64,000 bases of DNA from Streptomyces sp. PT12 (GTDB lineage Bacteria; Actinomycetota; Actinomycetes; Streptomycetales; Streptomycetaceae), in contig NZ_QEST01000223.1 in the NCBI RefSeq assembly GCF_003311645.1, positions 1 to 64,000 on the forward strand. Direction: 5' to 3'. The notes beneath the pieces were generated by a model. It worked only from the letters and a program-made list of their open reading frames with translations, did not search any database and was not told where the DNA came from. The position numbers were made by a program, and so were the translations under genes. Positions 1-11,840 of this stretch are shown here, piece by piece (position 1 is the first letter of the stretch; every line of letters starts with the position of its first letter).

Positions 1-312
1 GCGGGCGTGCCACAGTGCTGTCGCCGTGACCTCGGGCAGCGGCAGTGACCCTAAGGAAGCGGTGAGCTTTCGCCACACCGCCAGGTAGCCGCACTCGGCG
101 AACAGGACTCCCGCCAGCAGCAGGTAGACCACCACCCGGGCAGGCAGCTTCCGCAACCGCCGCTGCGCGGCACCGCACTCGTCAAGCACCGCATCGACCA
201 TCTCGAACGGCACGATTCGCGTCAGCTCGCCCAGATGGCCCGGAGCGAAGACGCCTTCAGCTACCGCGATCTCGCGGGTGATGACACACTGACCCGACAG
301 CGGAGCTCCCAC
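1..312 (-). CDS. IS4-family transposase, N-terminal part (cut by window edge)
   Basis: Reading the minus strand from a GTG at 312 gives 104 uninterrupted codons to the window edge. The peptide contains the block GVFAPGHLGELTRIVPFEMV followed by an RRLRKLPARVVVYLLLAG stretch, the signature of the N-terminal domain (Transpos_IS4_N) found in actinobacterial IS4-type DDE transposases. The DDE catalytic core would lie left of the window. One TTA leucine codon occurs near the left edge (TCC TTA GGG), which is rare in Streptomyces genes and fits a mobile gene. The start could lie elsewhere. The terminal inverted repeat and target duplication cannot be confirmed because the other end is not visible. 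Whether the transposase is intact is unknown. Confidence 0.8.
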   Translation of the reverse strand, partial: MGAPLSGQCVITREIAVAEGVFAPGHLGELTRIVPFEMVDAVLDECGAAQRRLRKLPARVVVYLLLAGVLFAECGYLAVWRKLTASLGSLPLPEVTATALWHAR

Positions 313-510
313 GGTGAACGGCTTGTCTTGGCAGATGTCGTTCTACCGGAGCTCCGCTTCCTCATTCGGTCACGATCACCAGCCGAGACCCTCGCCACCC
401 ACCCATCAGCCCTTAACTTCACGGCCTTGGCCTAAAGCCGCCCACTGACAGCGAGGCGCGGGCGGCCTCGGCCCTCGGTCCGGCTCTCAGCCCGCGCCCC
501 AGCCCTCACC
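313..510. other. Intergenic flank of the IS element
   Basis: This stretch separates the transposase start from the repeats after the glycerophosphodiesterase gene. It probably contains the outer end of the insertion sequence. No gene with family resemblance was found; the short plus-strand reading frame at 235-435 overlaps the transposase on the opposite strand and looks like chance. Confidence 0.4.
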
Positions 511-570
511 TTCCAGCGCTCACCCTTCCAGTGCTCACCCTTCCAGTGCTCACCCTTCCAGTGCTCACCC
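511..570. repeat. 15-bp tandem repeat, four copies
   Basis: Four head-to-tail copies of a 15-base unit (ttccagtgctcaccc) lie at 511-525, 526-540, 541-555 and 556-570. The first differs by one base (agcgct instead of agtgct). The last copy contains the stop codon of the glycerophosphodiesterase gene (565-567). The unit length is a multiple of three, so copy-number change keeps frame. Confidence 0.9.
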
Positions 571-1464
571 TTTTAGGGCCCCGGCGATCACGTCCGGGTA
601 GTTGCTGATGATGCCGTCCACCCCGAGATCGGCCACGGCCACGGCGGTGGGCCCGTCGTTCACCGTCCAGGCGTGCACCTCCAACGGCTCGCCCCTGGGC
701 CCTTCCACGGCCTGGATCGCGGCCACGTAGTCGGCGCTCAGGTCGGTGTACCTGGGGTTGATCTGGTCGCTGAAGGCCGCGTACTCGGCGATGTCCCCGA
801 CCTCGGGCGTGCCGAGGAAGCCGGTCTTCACCTCGGGCGCGAGCTCGTGCACCGTGCGCACCGACGCGGCGCCGAAGCTCTGCATCACCAGCCGCTCCCC
901 GGGACTGCGCGGATCCAGCCAGCCCAGCGACTCGAGCTCCGCCAGGATGTCCGCCTCGATGCCGGGGTAGAGCTCGGGCGCCTTCAGCTCGAGGAGCAGC
1001 CGCTGGTCGTGCGTTTCCAGGCGGTCGGCGAAGTCGGCGAGGGTGGGCACCGGCTCCCCGGCGAACTCCTCGCCGAACCAGCTGCCCGCGTCCAGGCGCG
1101 CGATCTCCGCCGCGGTGAAGTCGCCGACGTTCCACGGGGCGCGGTCGGGGAAGACCTCCTCCGCGTCGGTCGTCCGCTCCAGCGTGGTGTCGTGCATGAG
1201 GACGAGCACACCGTCGGCCGTGCGCTGCACATCCGTCTCGACCCACTCCGTGCCCGTCTCCGCCGCGGTGTCGACGGCGGCCAGGGTGTTCTCGGGGGCG
1301 TAGCCGGACGCCCCGCGGTGCGCGACCACGACAGGGCCGTCGGAGACGAGGGCGACGGGCAGCACGTCAGCCGTCGTCGCCTGCGCGGTGGGGGCGAGGC
1401 CGAAGGCGGCGAGGGTGACCGCGAGCAGCCACCCGGCCAGGCTGGCAGGGGGAGGGGACGGCAT
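565..1464 (-). CDS. glpQ: Secreted glycerophosphodiester phosphodiesterase
   Basis: The product hydrolyses glycerophosphodiesters to glycerol-3-phosphate and an alcohol, supplying phosphate and carbon outside the membrane. The protein has 299 aa. Residues 1 to about 29 form a signal peptide (hydrophobic [12 protein letters not shown], then AQAT). The GDPD domain starts at about residue 45 with [13 protein letters not shown]; His49, Arg50, Glu58, Glu76, Asp78 and His91 match the catalytic and metal-binding positions of the family. The ATG at 1464 was chosen because it directly precedes the signal peptide and has an AAGGAG ribosome site 7 bases upstream; the frame stays open further upstream without a secretion signal. 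The gene diverges from uvrB, and a PHO-box-like repeat upstream suggests phosphate control. Confidence 0.93.
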   Translation of the reverse strand: MPSPPPASLAGWLLAVTLAAFGLAPTAQATTADVLPVALVSDGPVVVAHRGASGYAPENTLAAVDTAAETGTEWVETDVQRTADGVLVLMHDTTLERTTDAEEVFPDRAPWNVGDFTAAEIARLDAGSWFGEEFAGEPVPTLADFADRLETHDQRLLLELKAPELYPGIEADILAELESLGWLDPRSPGERLVMQSFGAASVRTVHELAPEVKTGFLGTPEVGDIAEYAAFSDQINPRYTDLSADYVAAIQAVEGPRGEPLEVHAWTVNDGPTAVAVADLGVDGIISNYPDVIAGALKG

Positions 1465-1489
1465 GGGGGGACTCCTTGTTCTCCGGTGA

Positions 1490-1518
1490 CCGGCCGCGGG
1501 CAGGCTGCCCGCGGCCGG
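1490..1518. other. Perfect 14-bp inverted repeat in the glpQ leader
   Basis: The arms ccggccgcgggcag (1490-1503) and ctgcccgcggccgg (1505-1518) are exact reverse complements around one base. In the glpQ transcript this G+C-rich hairpin would fold about 10 bases upstream of the AAGGAG ribosome site, so it could affect message stability or translation. Its role is unknown. Confidence 0.7.
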
Positions 1519-1534
1519 GAACGCACCGGGAGGA

Positions 1535-1556
1535 GAACGGTGACCGCCAGTTGAAC
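1535..1556 (-). promoter_or_regulatory. Candidate PHO box for glpQ
   Basis: Read on the minus strand, two adjacent 11-base units occur: GTTCAACTGGC (1556-1546) and GGTCACCGTTC (1545-1535). Both fit the GTTCACC-type half of the Streptomyces PhoP direct-repeat unit, with the correct 11-base period. The site lies 71 bases upstream of the glpQ start. Glycerophosphodiesterase genes are known members of the Streptomyces phosphate regulon. PhoP binding itself is inferred. Confidence 0.5.
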
Positions 1557-1616
1557 ACATGGCTACCGTCCGTCGGCGCGACGGCGTTGTCAGTGGGGGG
1601 CCGTACGGTGGATGGC

Positions 1617-3722
1617 ATGCGGCCCGTTTCAGACATCGAACGCACCACGGCGCCCTTCGAGGTCGTCAGCCAGTACCAGCCGAGCGGTGACCAGCCCTCC
1701 GCGATCGCGGAGCTGGAGAAGCGCGTCACGGCGGGGGAGAAGGACGTCGTCCTGCTCGGTGCGACGGGCACGGGCAAGTCCGCGACGACGGCCTGGATGA
1801 TCGAGCGGCTGCAACGCCCCACCCTCGTCATCGCGCCCAACAAGACGCTGGCCGCCCAGCTGGCGAACGAGTTCAGGGAGCTCCTGCCGAACAACGCGGT
1901 GGAGTACTTCGTCTCGTACTACGACTACTACCAGCCCGAGGCGTACGTCCCGCAGACGGACACCTACATCGAGAAGGACTCCTCGATCAACGAAGAGGTC
2001 GAGCGGCTGCGCCACTCCGCGACGAATTCGCTGCTCACCCGGCGCGACGTCGTCGTGGTCGCCTCCGTCTCGTGCATCTACGGCCTGGGCACGCCCCAGG
2101 AGTACGTGGACCGGATGGTGCCGCTGCGGATCGGGCAGGAGATCGACAGGGACGCCCTGCTGCGGCGCTTCGTCGACATCCAGTACACGCGCAACGACAT
2201 GGCGTTCACCCGGGGCACCTTCCGGGTCAGGGGCGACACGATCGAGATCTTCCCCGTCTACGAGGAGCTGGCCGTCCGCATCGAGATGTTCGGCGACGAG
2301 ATCGAGGCGCTCTCGACGCTGCACCCGCTCACGGGCGAGGTGATCTCGGACGACGACCACCTGTATGTGTTCCCCGCCTCGCACTATGTGGCGGGCCCCG
2401 AGCGCATGGAGCGGGCCATCTCGGGGATCGAGTCGGAGCTGGCCGAGCGGCTGGCCACGCTGGAGCAGCAGGGGAAGCTGCTCGAGGCGCAGCGGCTGCG
2501 GATGCGCACGACGTACGACATCGAGATGATGCGGCAGATCGGCACGTGCTCCGGCATCGAGAACTACTCGCTGCACATCGACGGCCGTGGCAGGGGCACC
2601 GCGCCGCACACCCTGCTCGACTACTTCCCCGACGACTTCCTGCTGGTCATCGACGAGTCGCACAACACCGTGCCTCAGATCGGCGCGATGTACGAGGGCG
2701 ACGCCTCCCGCAAGCGCACCCTGGTCGAGCACGGCTTCCGGCTGCCCTCCGCCATGGACAACCGCCCGCTGAAGTGGGAGGAGTTCCTGGAGCGCGTCGG
2801 CCAGACCGTCTATCTCTCGGCCACCCCGGGCTCGTACGAGCTGTCCCGCGGCGACGGCGTCGTCGAGCAGATCATCCGCCCCACGGGCCTGGTCGACCCC
2901 GAGGTCGTCGTCAAGCCGACCGAGGGCCAGATCGACGACCTGGTGCACGAGATCCGCGGGCGCGCCGAGAAGGACGAGCGTGTGCTGGTCACCACGCTCA
3001 CCAAGAAGATGGCCGAAGACCTCACCGACTACTTCCTCGAGCTGGGCATCCGGGTCCGCTATCTGCACAGCGACGTGGACACCCTGCGCCGGGTGGAGCT
3101 GCTGCGCGAGCTGCGCTCGGGGGAGTTCGACGTGCTCGTGGGGATCAACCTCCTGCGGGAGGGCCTTGACCTGCCCGAGGTGTCGCTCGTTGCCATCCTG
3201 GACGCCGACAAGGAGGGCTTCCTGCGCTCCGGCACGTCGCTGATCCAGACGATCGGCCGCGCCGCGCGGAACGTCTCGGGCCAGGTCCACATGTACGCCG
3301 ACCGCATCACCCCGGCGATGGAGCGGGCCATCGAGGAGACCAACCGCCGCCGGGTCAAGCAGATCGCGTACAACGAGGAGCGCGGCATCGACCCGCAGCC
3401 GCTCCGCAAGAAGATCAACGACATCGTGGCCACGATCGCCCGCGAGGACATCGACACCCGGGAGCTGCTCGACACCGGGTACCGCAAGCCCGTCGAGGCG
3501 AAGAAGGGCAAGGCGCCGGTGCCGAGCGTCGCCCCGGGCGGCGGGCGCAAGGAGCTGACGGACCGGCCAGCGGCCGAGCTGGCCGAGACGATCGAGCAGC
3601 TCACCGAGCGGATGCGGGCCGCGGCGGCTGAGCTCCAGTTCGAGATCGCGGCTCGGCTGCGCGACGAGGTGTCCGACCTGAAGAAGGAGCTGCGCCAGAT
3701 GCGCGAGGTCGGGCTGCGGTAG
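1617..3722 (+). CDS. uvrB: UvrABC excinuclease subunit B
   Basis: This is the damage-verification helicase of nucleotide excision repair, loaded by UvrA and later bound by UvrC for dual incision. The 701-aa protein has a Walker A motif at about residues 48-55 (GATGTGKS, Lys54), the beta-hairpin region with [12 protein letters not shown] near residue 105 that inserts into damaged DNA, the IDESH helicase box, a second RecA-like helicase domain ([10 protein letters not shown], then QTIGRAARN) and a C-terminal UVR domain (about 650-700, [13 protein letters not shown]). The ATG at 1617 matches the usual actinobacterial N-terminus [16 protein letters not shown] and has GGTGG upstream. Length is normal for the family. 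No clear LexA box was seen in the 150 bases upstream. Confidence 0.98.
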   Translation: MRPVSDIERTTAPFEVVSQYQPSGDQPSAIAELEKRVTAGEKDVVLLGATGTGKSATTAWMIERLQRPTLVIAPNKTLAAQLANEFRELLPNNAVEYFVSYYDYYQPEAYVPQTDTYIEKDSSINEEVERLRHSATNSLLTRRDVVVVASVSCIYGLGTPQEYVDRMVPLRIGQEIDRDALLRRFVDIQYTRNDMAFTRGTFRVRGDTIEIFPVYEELAVRIEMFGDEIEALSTLHPLTGEVISDDDHLYVFPASHYVAGPERMERAISGIESELAERLATLEQQGKLLEAQRLRMRTTYDIEMMRQIGTCSGIENYSLHIDGRGRGTAPHTLLDYFPDDFLLVIDESHNTVPQIGAMYEGDASRKRTLVEHGFRLPSAMDNRPLKWEEFLERVGQTVYLSATPGSYELSRGDGVVEQIIRPTGLVDPEVVVKPTEGQIDDLVHEIRGRAEKDERVLVTTLTKKMAEDLTDYFLELGIRVRYLHSDVDTLRRVELLRELRSGEFDVLVGINLLREGLDLPEVSLVAILDADKEGFLRSGTSLIQTIGRAARNVSGQVHMYADRITPAMERAIEETNRRRVKQIAYNEERGIDPQPLRKKINDIVATIAREDIDTRELLDTGYRKPVEAKKGKAPVPSVAPGGGRKELTDRPAAELAETIEQLTERMRAAAAELQFEIAARLRDEVSDLKKELRQMREVGLR

Positions 3723-3791
3723 GGCGGGTACCCGGGCTTACCGTGGGCGGGTCGAGGGTCCGCGCGGCGGGCGCGGCCGAGGGGAGCGCAC

Positions 3792-4379
3792 ATGAGCGTC
3801 GAGCTGTCCCGGGGCGAGGAGATCGGCCTGGGCGCGGTGGATGACGGCGGGCCGAGCGTCATCCGCATGGGCCTGGGCTGGCGGGCGCTGCGCCGCCCCC
3901 GGGGCTTCCTCGGCAGGATGTTCGACAGCCGTCCCGACATCGACCTCGACGCCTCGGCCGTGCTGTTCGCCGGGGAACGGGCCCAGGACGTCGTCTACTT
4001 CAAGAAGCTGACGAGCGACGACGGCTCGGTGAGCCACACGGGCGACAGCACGATCGGGGGCGCGGGCCAGGAGGACGACGAGTCGATCGAGGTCGACCTG
4101 GGCAGGGTTCCGCCGGAGATCGACCAGATCGTCTTCACCGTCAGCTCGTTCACGGGCCAGCGCTTCACGCGCGTGCGCGACGCGTTTTGCCGGGTGGTCG
4201 ACGCGGCCACCGGCACGGAGCTGGCGCGTTTCACCCTGGCCGGCGGCGGGGCGTCGACCGCGCAGATCATGGCCAAGGTGCGGCGCGAGGGCGCCGGGTG
4301 GCGGATGACCGCCCTGGGCGCCCCCGCCTCGGGCCGCACGTTCCAGGATCTGCTCCCGGCGATCAGGCCCCACCTCTGA
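3792..4379 (+). CDS. TerD-family calcium-binding protein
   Basis: The 195-aa product is a single TerD/TerZ-type domain, a cytoplasmic fold known from tellurite-resistance and stress proteins and usually binding Ca2+. Supporting motifs are DIDLDASAVLF (about residues 50-60), SIEVDLGRVPPEIDQIVFTVS (about 97-117) and FTLAGGG with the family's C-terminal WRMTALG. It follows uvrB by 69 bases in the same direction, so it may be co-transcribed. Isolated TerD genes are common in Streptomyces, and a role in tellurite resistance cannot be assumed. The ATG is preceded by gaggggagcg. Confidence 0.9.
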   Translation: MSVELSRGEEIGLGAVDDGGPSVIRMGLGWRALRRPRGFLGRMFDSRPDIDLDASAVLFAGERAQDVVYFKKLTSDDGSVSHTGDSTIGGAGQEDDESIEVDLGRVPPEIDQIVFTVSSFTGQRFTRVRDAFCRVVDAATGTELARFTLAGGGASTAQIMAKVRREGAGWRMTALGAPASGRTFQDLLPAIRPHL

Positions 4380-4397
4380 CCAGGCCCCCGGGGGCGC

Positions 4398-7300
4398 TCA
4401 GCGCGTGATCCGCACCTCCACGCTCCGCCGCTCGCCCGCCACCGTGACCTCCAGGGTCACCGTGCCGGGCCGCAGCCCGGTGAGCTGGCCCGTCGCCGGA
4501 TCGAACGCCGCCACGTCGCGGGGCCGCGCCTCCTCGGGGTCGCCCACGTGCAGCGACCTGGAGCCGCCCCAGTCGGCGCTCACCGGGAACGCCACCGGCA
4601 CCTCGCGCGTTCCGCCCGGCACCTCCTGCGCCACCGTCGCCCCGGCCGCCGCCGCCTCGCCGACCCTCAGCGTGCGCGGCGCGTCCAGCGTCAGCCCGTC
4701 GACATGCGGCCTGGTCTGCACCGACAGCCAGTCGGGCCGCGCCTCGTGGGGGTTGCGCCGGGCCCCGGCCTGCTCGGCCGCCCCGATCCGGTCCACGCCC
4801 ACGAGCGCCCAGCCGGAGAAGCCGCCCTCGTCCGGCGGGGCGGCCGGGGCCTTGCCCGCGTTCCCGCCGATGAAGTAGGGCACCCCGTCCAGGTGGTAGG
4901 AGTCGAAGATCCCCACATGGGCGCCGAACCAGGCGGCGCCCTTGCCGGTCTCGCGCCGGAAGTCGGCCAGCCAGTCCTCGACCAGCGCGGCCTCGTGGCG
5001 GTCGGTCAGCTGGCTCGCGGGCTGCGCCGTGGTGTCGCGCGGCGGCACATGGGCCAGCACCACCACGGAGTCCACCGACCGGTCGTCCGCCGCGGCGTCC
5101 AGCTGCGCGCGCAGCTCCCGGAACTGCTCGTAGCCGCCGCCCCTGATCGTCAGCGACGACGTGTCCAGCGTCACGAACCGGGTGCGCCGGTGGTCGAACG
5201 TGACGCGGCTCTCGCCGAACTCCGCCTCGAACTCCTCGATGGAGCCGCCCATCACCTCGTGGTTGCCCGGCACGTAGTACCAGGGCAGCCCGTCGCCCAG
5301 CTCCTCCTCGATCACCGCGCGGGCGAAGTCCAGGTCGGCGGGCGAGCCCTCGTCCACCCAGTCGCCGTTGATCACGACGAAGTCCGGATCGGCGGCCCGC
5401 ACCTCACGCAGCGAACGCCGGGCCGCGGCCACCGTCTCGCTGTCCGGGTCGCGCGCCACGAACTGGGCGTCCGAGACCACCGCGAACCGCCAGTCGCGTT
5501 CGGCAGCCTCGGTGCCCGGGGCGATCAGCGGGTCGGCGTACGCGTCCGCGGGCGGCAGCTCCACCTCGGGCGGGGTCTGCGCGCGCAGCTCGTCGATCAC
5601 GATGTCGCCGGTGTAGCTCTGCTCGGGCCGCGTCTCGGCCACGTAGAAGCGGCGCACCGACAGCGGATAGGCGATGCCGTCGGGCACGGTGAACGTGAGC
5701 TGCCGCCAGCCCTCCCAGTCGATGTGGTCGCCGCGCAGCACCTGCGCCGTGCCGCGCGCGTCCACCAGGTGCAGCGAGGGCCACGCCCCGCGCCCGTCGC
5801 CGTCCAGCCACAGCGTGAAGCTCTGCGGCTGGCCCGGCACCGGGATGTCGGCCTCGGGGGTGGCATAGGCGGCCCTGGTCGCGGTGGACAGGCCGAAGTC
5901 GTATGTCATGCGCAGCGCCGCGCCCTCCTGGCCCGCGGGCTCGGGCAGCAGCTCGCCGTCGGCGCGGGCGTGGCTGAACTCCCAGGCGCCGGCGTCCTCG
6001 AAGTCGGCGACCGTGGTGTCGTCGAGCCCTACGGTGACGGCTACCGCGGTGGTCACGCCGTTCACCTCGACGCCGATCCGGCCCGAGGCGGAGGGCGCGC
6101 CCGACGCGGCGCGCACCGTGAAGCCGCCCGCCTCGGGGGCGGGCTCGACGGTGAACAGCGAGGCGTCGTAGTCGAGTCGGGCGTCGGCGGGCTCGATGGG
6201 CGCGGAGTTCCCCGCGGCGTCGTGGCCCAGGAGCCCGAAGGCGCCGGTGGCCCGCGCGTCGGCGAGCCCGACGCGCTGCGTGGTGGGCGAAAGGCGTTCC
6301 AGCGGGCCGAGCACCGTCAGGTCGAGCGAGCCCTCGGCGCCCCGGCGCACCGCGGTGACCCGGGCGGTGCCGGGCCGCTCGGCGCGGAAGACGCCGTCGT
6401 CGCCGACGGTGCCGACCCGCCGCCGGTCGCTGAGCCAGCGGGCGGGGGCGCCATCGGCGGGGCCATAGGTCTCGTCGTGCGCGGTGGCCGTCAACTGCCG
6501 GGTGAGCCCGGGGAAGACCCGGTCGGGGTGGCCGCCGGGCACGGCGCCCGCGGTCGGCGCCTCGGCGGGGTCGGCGGCCGTTGCGACGCGGAAGCCGGTG
6601 ACATCGCCGCTGCCCACAGGGGCGGTCAGGGCCAGGCCGTTGGGCACCAGGCGCTCGGTGCCGTCGGACGGGCTGTTGCGCACGGTCGGCGCGGCGGCGC
6701 CGGGGTCCCTGGCCAGCAGGGTGCTCGAGCCGCCGCCGTCCAGGTTGAGCGCGGACCAGGCGCCCAGGTCGTCCATCATCACGGCCAGCTCGGTCAGGGT
6801 GACGCCGCCGGAGTGCGCCTGCCGCCCGTCCACGGTCAGCACATGCATCTCCTGGCCGTCGCGGGAGAAGCCCACGGCGGTGCGGGGGGCTGTGGGGTTG
6901 TTGGGCAGGCCCTCCCAGTTCCGTGGCTCGCCGTCCTCGACGAGCACGCCGCGGCCGCCGACCGCGGTGACCGGCAGCGGCGAGCCGTCGCCGGTGCGCG
7001 GCGCGTACTCCAGGTCGACCGGGTCGCCCGGGGCCAGCCCGGAGAGGGTGGCCGACCCGGCGTCGCGGCCCAGGAGAACGGTGGCCCCCTCGGGTATCGG
7101 GCCGTTGCCCGGCGCGTCGCCGACCGAGACGACCGCGCCGTCCTCCACCAGGACCTCGGTGACGCCGGTGGCCCCGCTCACCGGGAGCGAACGGTCGGCC
7201 TCGCCCCACTGCGGGGTGTAGACGCCGATGCCGTCGGCCGGGACGAGCGGGGCGTTGAACGCGTCGAGCGCGGCCTCGCCCGAGGGCAGCGTGAGCGTGC

Positions 7301-7853
7301 CGTCGAAGTACAGCTCCAGGATGCGGCCCGCGCTCCCCGGGCCGATGCCCACCGCCTCGTGGGCGCCGTCGGTGGGCGACTGCGTCAGCTCGCCGCCCGA
7401 GATCCCGGCGCCCAGCGGGGCGCTCGTGGCGTTGATGTCGAAGAAGTCGGCGTTGACGGCCGCGACGGTGGTCCGGCCATCGCCCGCGTCGTGCCCGGCC
7501 ACCAGCTCGCTCACCGGAGCCGCGTCGGCGACCCGGCCTGGGGAGAGGTAGTCGACGCGCAGGTCGCTCGTCAGGTCGATGCTGAGCGCCTGGGCGCTGA
7601 GCCACTTGTCGGATTCGAGCCGCTGGAACGTCGTCAGCTCGGCGCCCGGCGCGATCGGTTGCTCGGTGCGCGACAGCTCCATGCCGTCGCGGTCGGCCAC
7701 CCCCGCGGGGGTGGCCCAGGCGACCGTCGGCGCGGGACCTGCGGGCGCGTGGGCGGCGCCCGGTGGCGCGAGCCCGAGCGTCAGAGCGGTCGCGGCCCCC
7801 GCCGCGATGAGTGAACGTGCGCGCAGCCCCCTGCGCACAGCGATTCCTGGCAC
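4398..7853 (-). CDS. Large secreted phosphodiester glycosidase / metallophosphoesterase
   Basis: The 1151-aa exported protein carries several domains. Residues 1-34 are a signal peptide (AATALTLGLAPPGAAHA). An NAGPA-type phosphodiester glycosidase domain spans about 110-420, with NADFFDINATS and the hallmark NLDGGGSST near residue 371. An Ig-like (BIG2) segment follows at about 460-515, then a beta-rich, probably carbohydrate-binding part at 620-760. A calcineurin-like metallophosphoesterase domain begins at about 786 (FAVVSDAQF, INGDW, GNHE near 863, LAHVP). A second Ig-like tail ends at 1151. The GTG at 7853 has AGGGAG five bases upstream. The product may cleave sugar-phosphate linkages of wall teichoic or related polymers; the substrate is not evident. 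It converges on the TerD gene with an 18-base gap. Confidence 0.88.
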   Translation of the reverse strand: MPGIAVRRGLRARSLIAAGAATALTLGLAPPGAAHAPAGPAPTVAWATPAGVADRDGMELSRTEQPIAPGAELTTFQRLESDKWLSAQALSIDLTSDLRVDYLSPGRVADAAPVSELVAGHDAGDGRTTVAAVNADFFDINATSAPLGAGISGGELTQSPTDGAHEAVGIGPGSAGRILELYFDGTLTLPSGEAALDAFNAPLVPADGIGVYTPQWGEADRSLPVSGATGVTEVLVEDGAVVSVGDAPGNGPIPEGATVLLGRDAGSATLSGLAPGDPVDLEYAPRTGDGSPLPVTAVGGRGVLVEDGEPRNWEGLPNNPTAPRTAVGFSRDGQEMHVLTVDGRQAHSGGVTLTELAVMMDDLGAWSALNLDGGGSSTLLARDPGAAAPTVRNSPSDGTERLVPNGLALTAPVGSGDVTGFRVATAADPAEAPTAGAVPGGHPDRVFPGLTRQLTATAHDETYGPADGAPARWLSDRRRVGTVGDDGVFRAERPGTARVTAVRRGAEGSLDLTVLGPLERLSPTTQRVGLADARATGAFGLLGHDAAGNSAPIEPADARLDYDASLFTVEPAPEAGGFTVRAASGAPSASGRIGVEVNGVTTAVAVTVGLDDTTVADFEDAGAWEFSHARADGELLPEPAGQEGAALRMTYDFGLSTATRAAYATPEADIPVPGQPQSFTLWLDGDGRGAWPSLHLVDARGTAQVLRGDHIDWEGWRQLTFTVPDGIAYPLSVRRFYVAETRPEQSYTGDIVIDELRAQTPPEVELPPADAYADPLIAPGTEAAERDWRFAVVSDAQFVARDPDSETVAAARRSLREVRAADPDFVVINGDWVDEGSPADLDFARAVIEEELGDGLPWYYVPGNHEVMGGSIEEFEAEFGESRVTFDHRRTRFVTLDTSSLTIRGGGYEQFRELRAQLDAAADDRSVDSVVVLAHVPPRDTTAQPASQLTDRHEAALVEDWLADFRRETGKGAAWFGAHVGIFDSYHLDGVPYFIGGNAGKAPAAPPDEGGFSGWALVGVDRIGAAEQAGARRNPHEARPDWLSVQTRPHVDGLTLDAPRTLRVGEAAAAGATVAQEVPGGTREVPVAFPVSADWGGSRSLHVGDPEEARPRDVAAFDPATGQLTGLRPGTVTLEVTVAGERRSVEVRITR

Positions 7854-7976
7854 GGGTACTCCCTAGAAACGCTTGCCCTGTCTGCGCGTTGAGCGCATCC
7901 AGCGGCACAGCGTCCCAAGGGAGCCATCAGCGCACCAGAGGGAGGCCGGGAACTTTCGGGAAACAACTCACCCGGC

Positions 7977-10922
<2,946 letters not shown>

Positions 10923-10994
10923 GCCGGATGGCACCTTTCGTGAATTCTGCTGTGGTCCTGGGGCGGAGAGCTCCGGGGCGGCGCCGGACGGGCA

Positions 10995-11013
10995 CCCTAG
11001 TCCAAGACTAGGG
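10995..11013. promoter_or_regulatory. Inverted repeat in the uvrA divergent region
   Basis: The arms ccctagtc and gactaggg form a perfect 8-bp inverted repeat around caa, 73 bases upstream of the uvrA start. The symmetry and location suggest a dimeric repressor site or a short leader hairpin. No cognate regulator can be named. Confidence 0.4.
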
Positions 11014-11069
11014 GCGGCCTCTGACACCCGGCCCTGAAAGCGGTGGAATCCCGCGGTCCGCACTCTATA

Positions 11070-11081
11070 GTACGCGCGTTC
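11070..11081 (-). promoter_or_regulatory. Candidate LexA (SOS) box upstream of uvrA
   Basis: On the minus strand the sequence GAACGCGCGTAC matches the actinobacterial LexA core GAAC-N4-GTTC at seven of eight fixed positions, and it is preceded by TC as in the extended consensus. It overlaps a TACTAT hexamer that could be a -10 element for uvrA. uvrA is an SOS gene in many bacteria, but LexA control here is inferred. Confidence 0.4.
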
Positions 11082-11140
11082 GATTCCCCGTATTCCTCGG
11101 CCAACTTCACTCGATGGAGTGGTGCCGTTAGCGTGTGGCC

Positions 11141-11827
11141 ATGAGCCGACCACAAGCGGACCTCGCGGGCCTCCGCGGCGCCACCGACGACCTCGTCCTC
11201 GCCCTCTCGGCCGTGGACGACGACGCCCTCACCGGCCCTTCCCTGCTCCCCGGATGGACCCGCGGCCACGTCGTCTCCCACCTCGCGCGCAACGCCGACG
11301 CGCTGGTCAACGTCCTCGAAGGCCACCCCATGTACAGCAGCGAGGAGGCCCGCGACGCCGACATCGAGCGGGGCGCCGCCCGGCCCGCCGACGAGCACCG
11401 CGCCGACGTCCGCGACAGCGGCGACCGCCTCGCCGACGCCTTCGACGCCCTCGACGACGCGCGCTGGAAGGCGAAGGTCGCCCTGCGCAACGGCGTCACC
11501 GACCACGCGCACACCCTGCCCCTGCGCCGCTGGGTCGAGGTCGAGCTGCACCACCTCGACCTGGACATCGGCCGCACCGTGGCCGACCTCTCCGGCGCCT
11601 TCACCGACCGCGCCGCCGACTACCTCACCGCCCGCTTCGCCGGACACCCCGACGTCCCCCCGCTCGAGCTGCGCGCCGAGGACGGCCGCGTGTGGCACAC
11701 GGGCCGCGAGGGCGCCCGCGACATCGTCGTCGGCACCCCGCCCGCCCTCGTCGGCTGGCTCAGCGGCCGCACCTCGGGCAGCGGCCTGACCACAGGCGGA
11801 TCGCTCCCCGCCCTGCCGCCGCTGTGA
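11141..11827 (+). CDS. Mycothiol-dependent maleylpyruvate isomerase-fold enzyme
   Basis: The 228-aa product belongs to the DinB-like maleylpyruvate isomerase family that uses mycothiol, the actinobacterial thiol cofactor. The N-terminal half is a four-helix bundle with the metal-binding pattern [20 protein letters not shown] and a later [13 protein letters not shown], whose histidines are usual divalent-metal ligands. The C-terminal part resembles the family's second domain ([17 protein letters not shown]). The ATG at 11141 was preferred to the GTG two codons upstream, but neither has a strong ribosome site. The MBL hydrolase gene follows after 13 bases, so the two probably form an operon. 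The substrate is unknown. Confidence 0.88.
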   Translation: MSRPQADLAGLRGATDDLVLALSAVDDDALTGPSLLPGWTRGHVVSHLARNADALVNVLEGHPMYSSEEARDADIERGAARPADEHRADVRDSGDRLADAFDALDDARWKAKVALRNGVTDHAHTLPLRRWVEVELHHLDLDIGRTVADLSGAFTDRAADYLTARFAGHPDVPPLELRAEDGRVWHTGREGARDIVVGTPPALVGWLSGRTSGSGLTTGGSLPALPPL

Positions 11828-11840
11828 CACACTGACGGCC

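Noticed and set aside
235-435. Plus-strand 66-aa reading frame
   Set aside because: It lies opposite the transposase N-terminus and has no family resemblance or ribosome site.
511-570. CRISPR-like appearance of the 15-bp repeat
   Set aside because: Units are adjacent with no spacers and no cas genes lie nearby; it is a simple tandem repeat.
1465-1616. LexA box for uvrB
   Set aside because: Several GAAC motifs occur (for example at 1535 and 1553), but none has GTTC at the right distance.
1629-3290. Long minus-strand frame antisense to uvrB
   Set aside because: High G+C makes long antisense frames common here; the sequence is rich in Arg/Gly/His and matches no family, while uvrB is clear.
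7854-7976. PHO box for the large phosphoesterase gene
   Set aside because: TTCCCG motifs repeat at about 10 bases, but the GTTCACC core is absent and the period is not 11.
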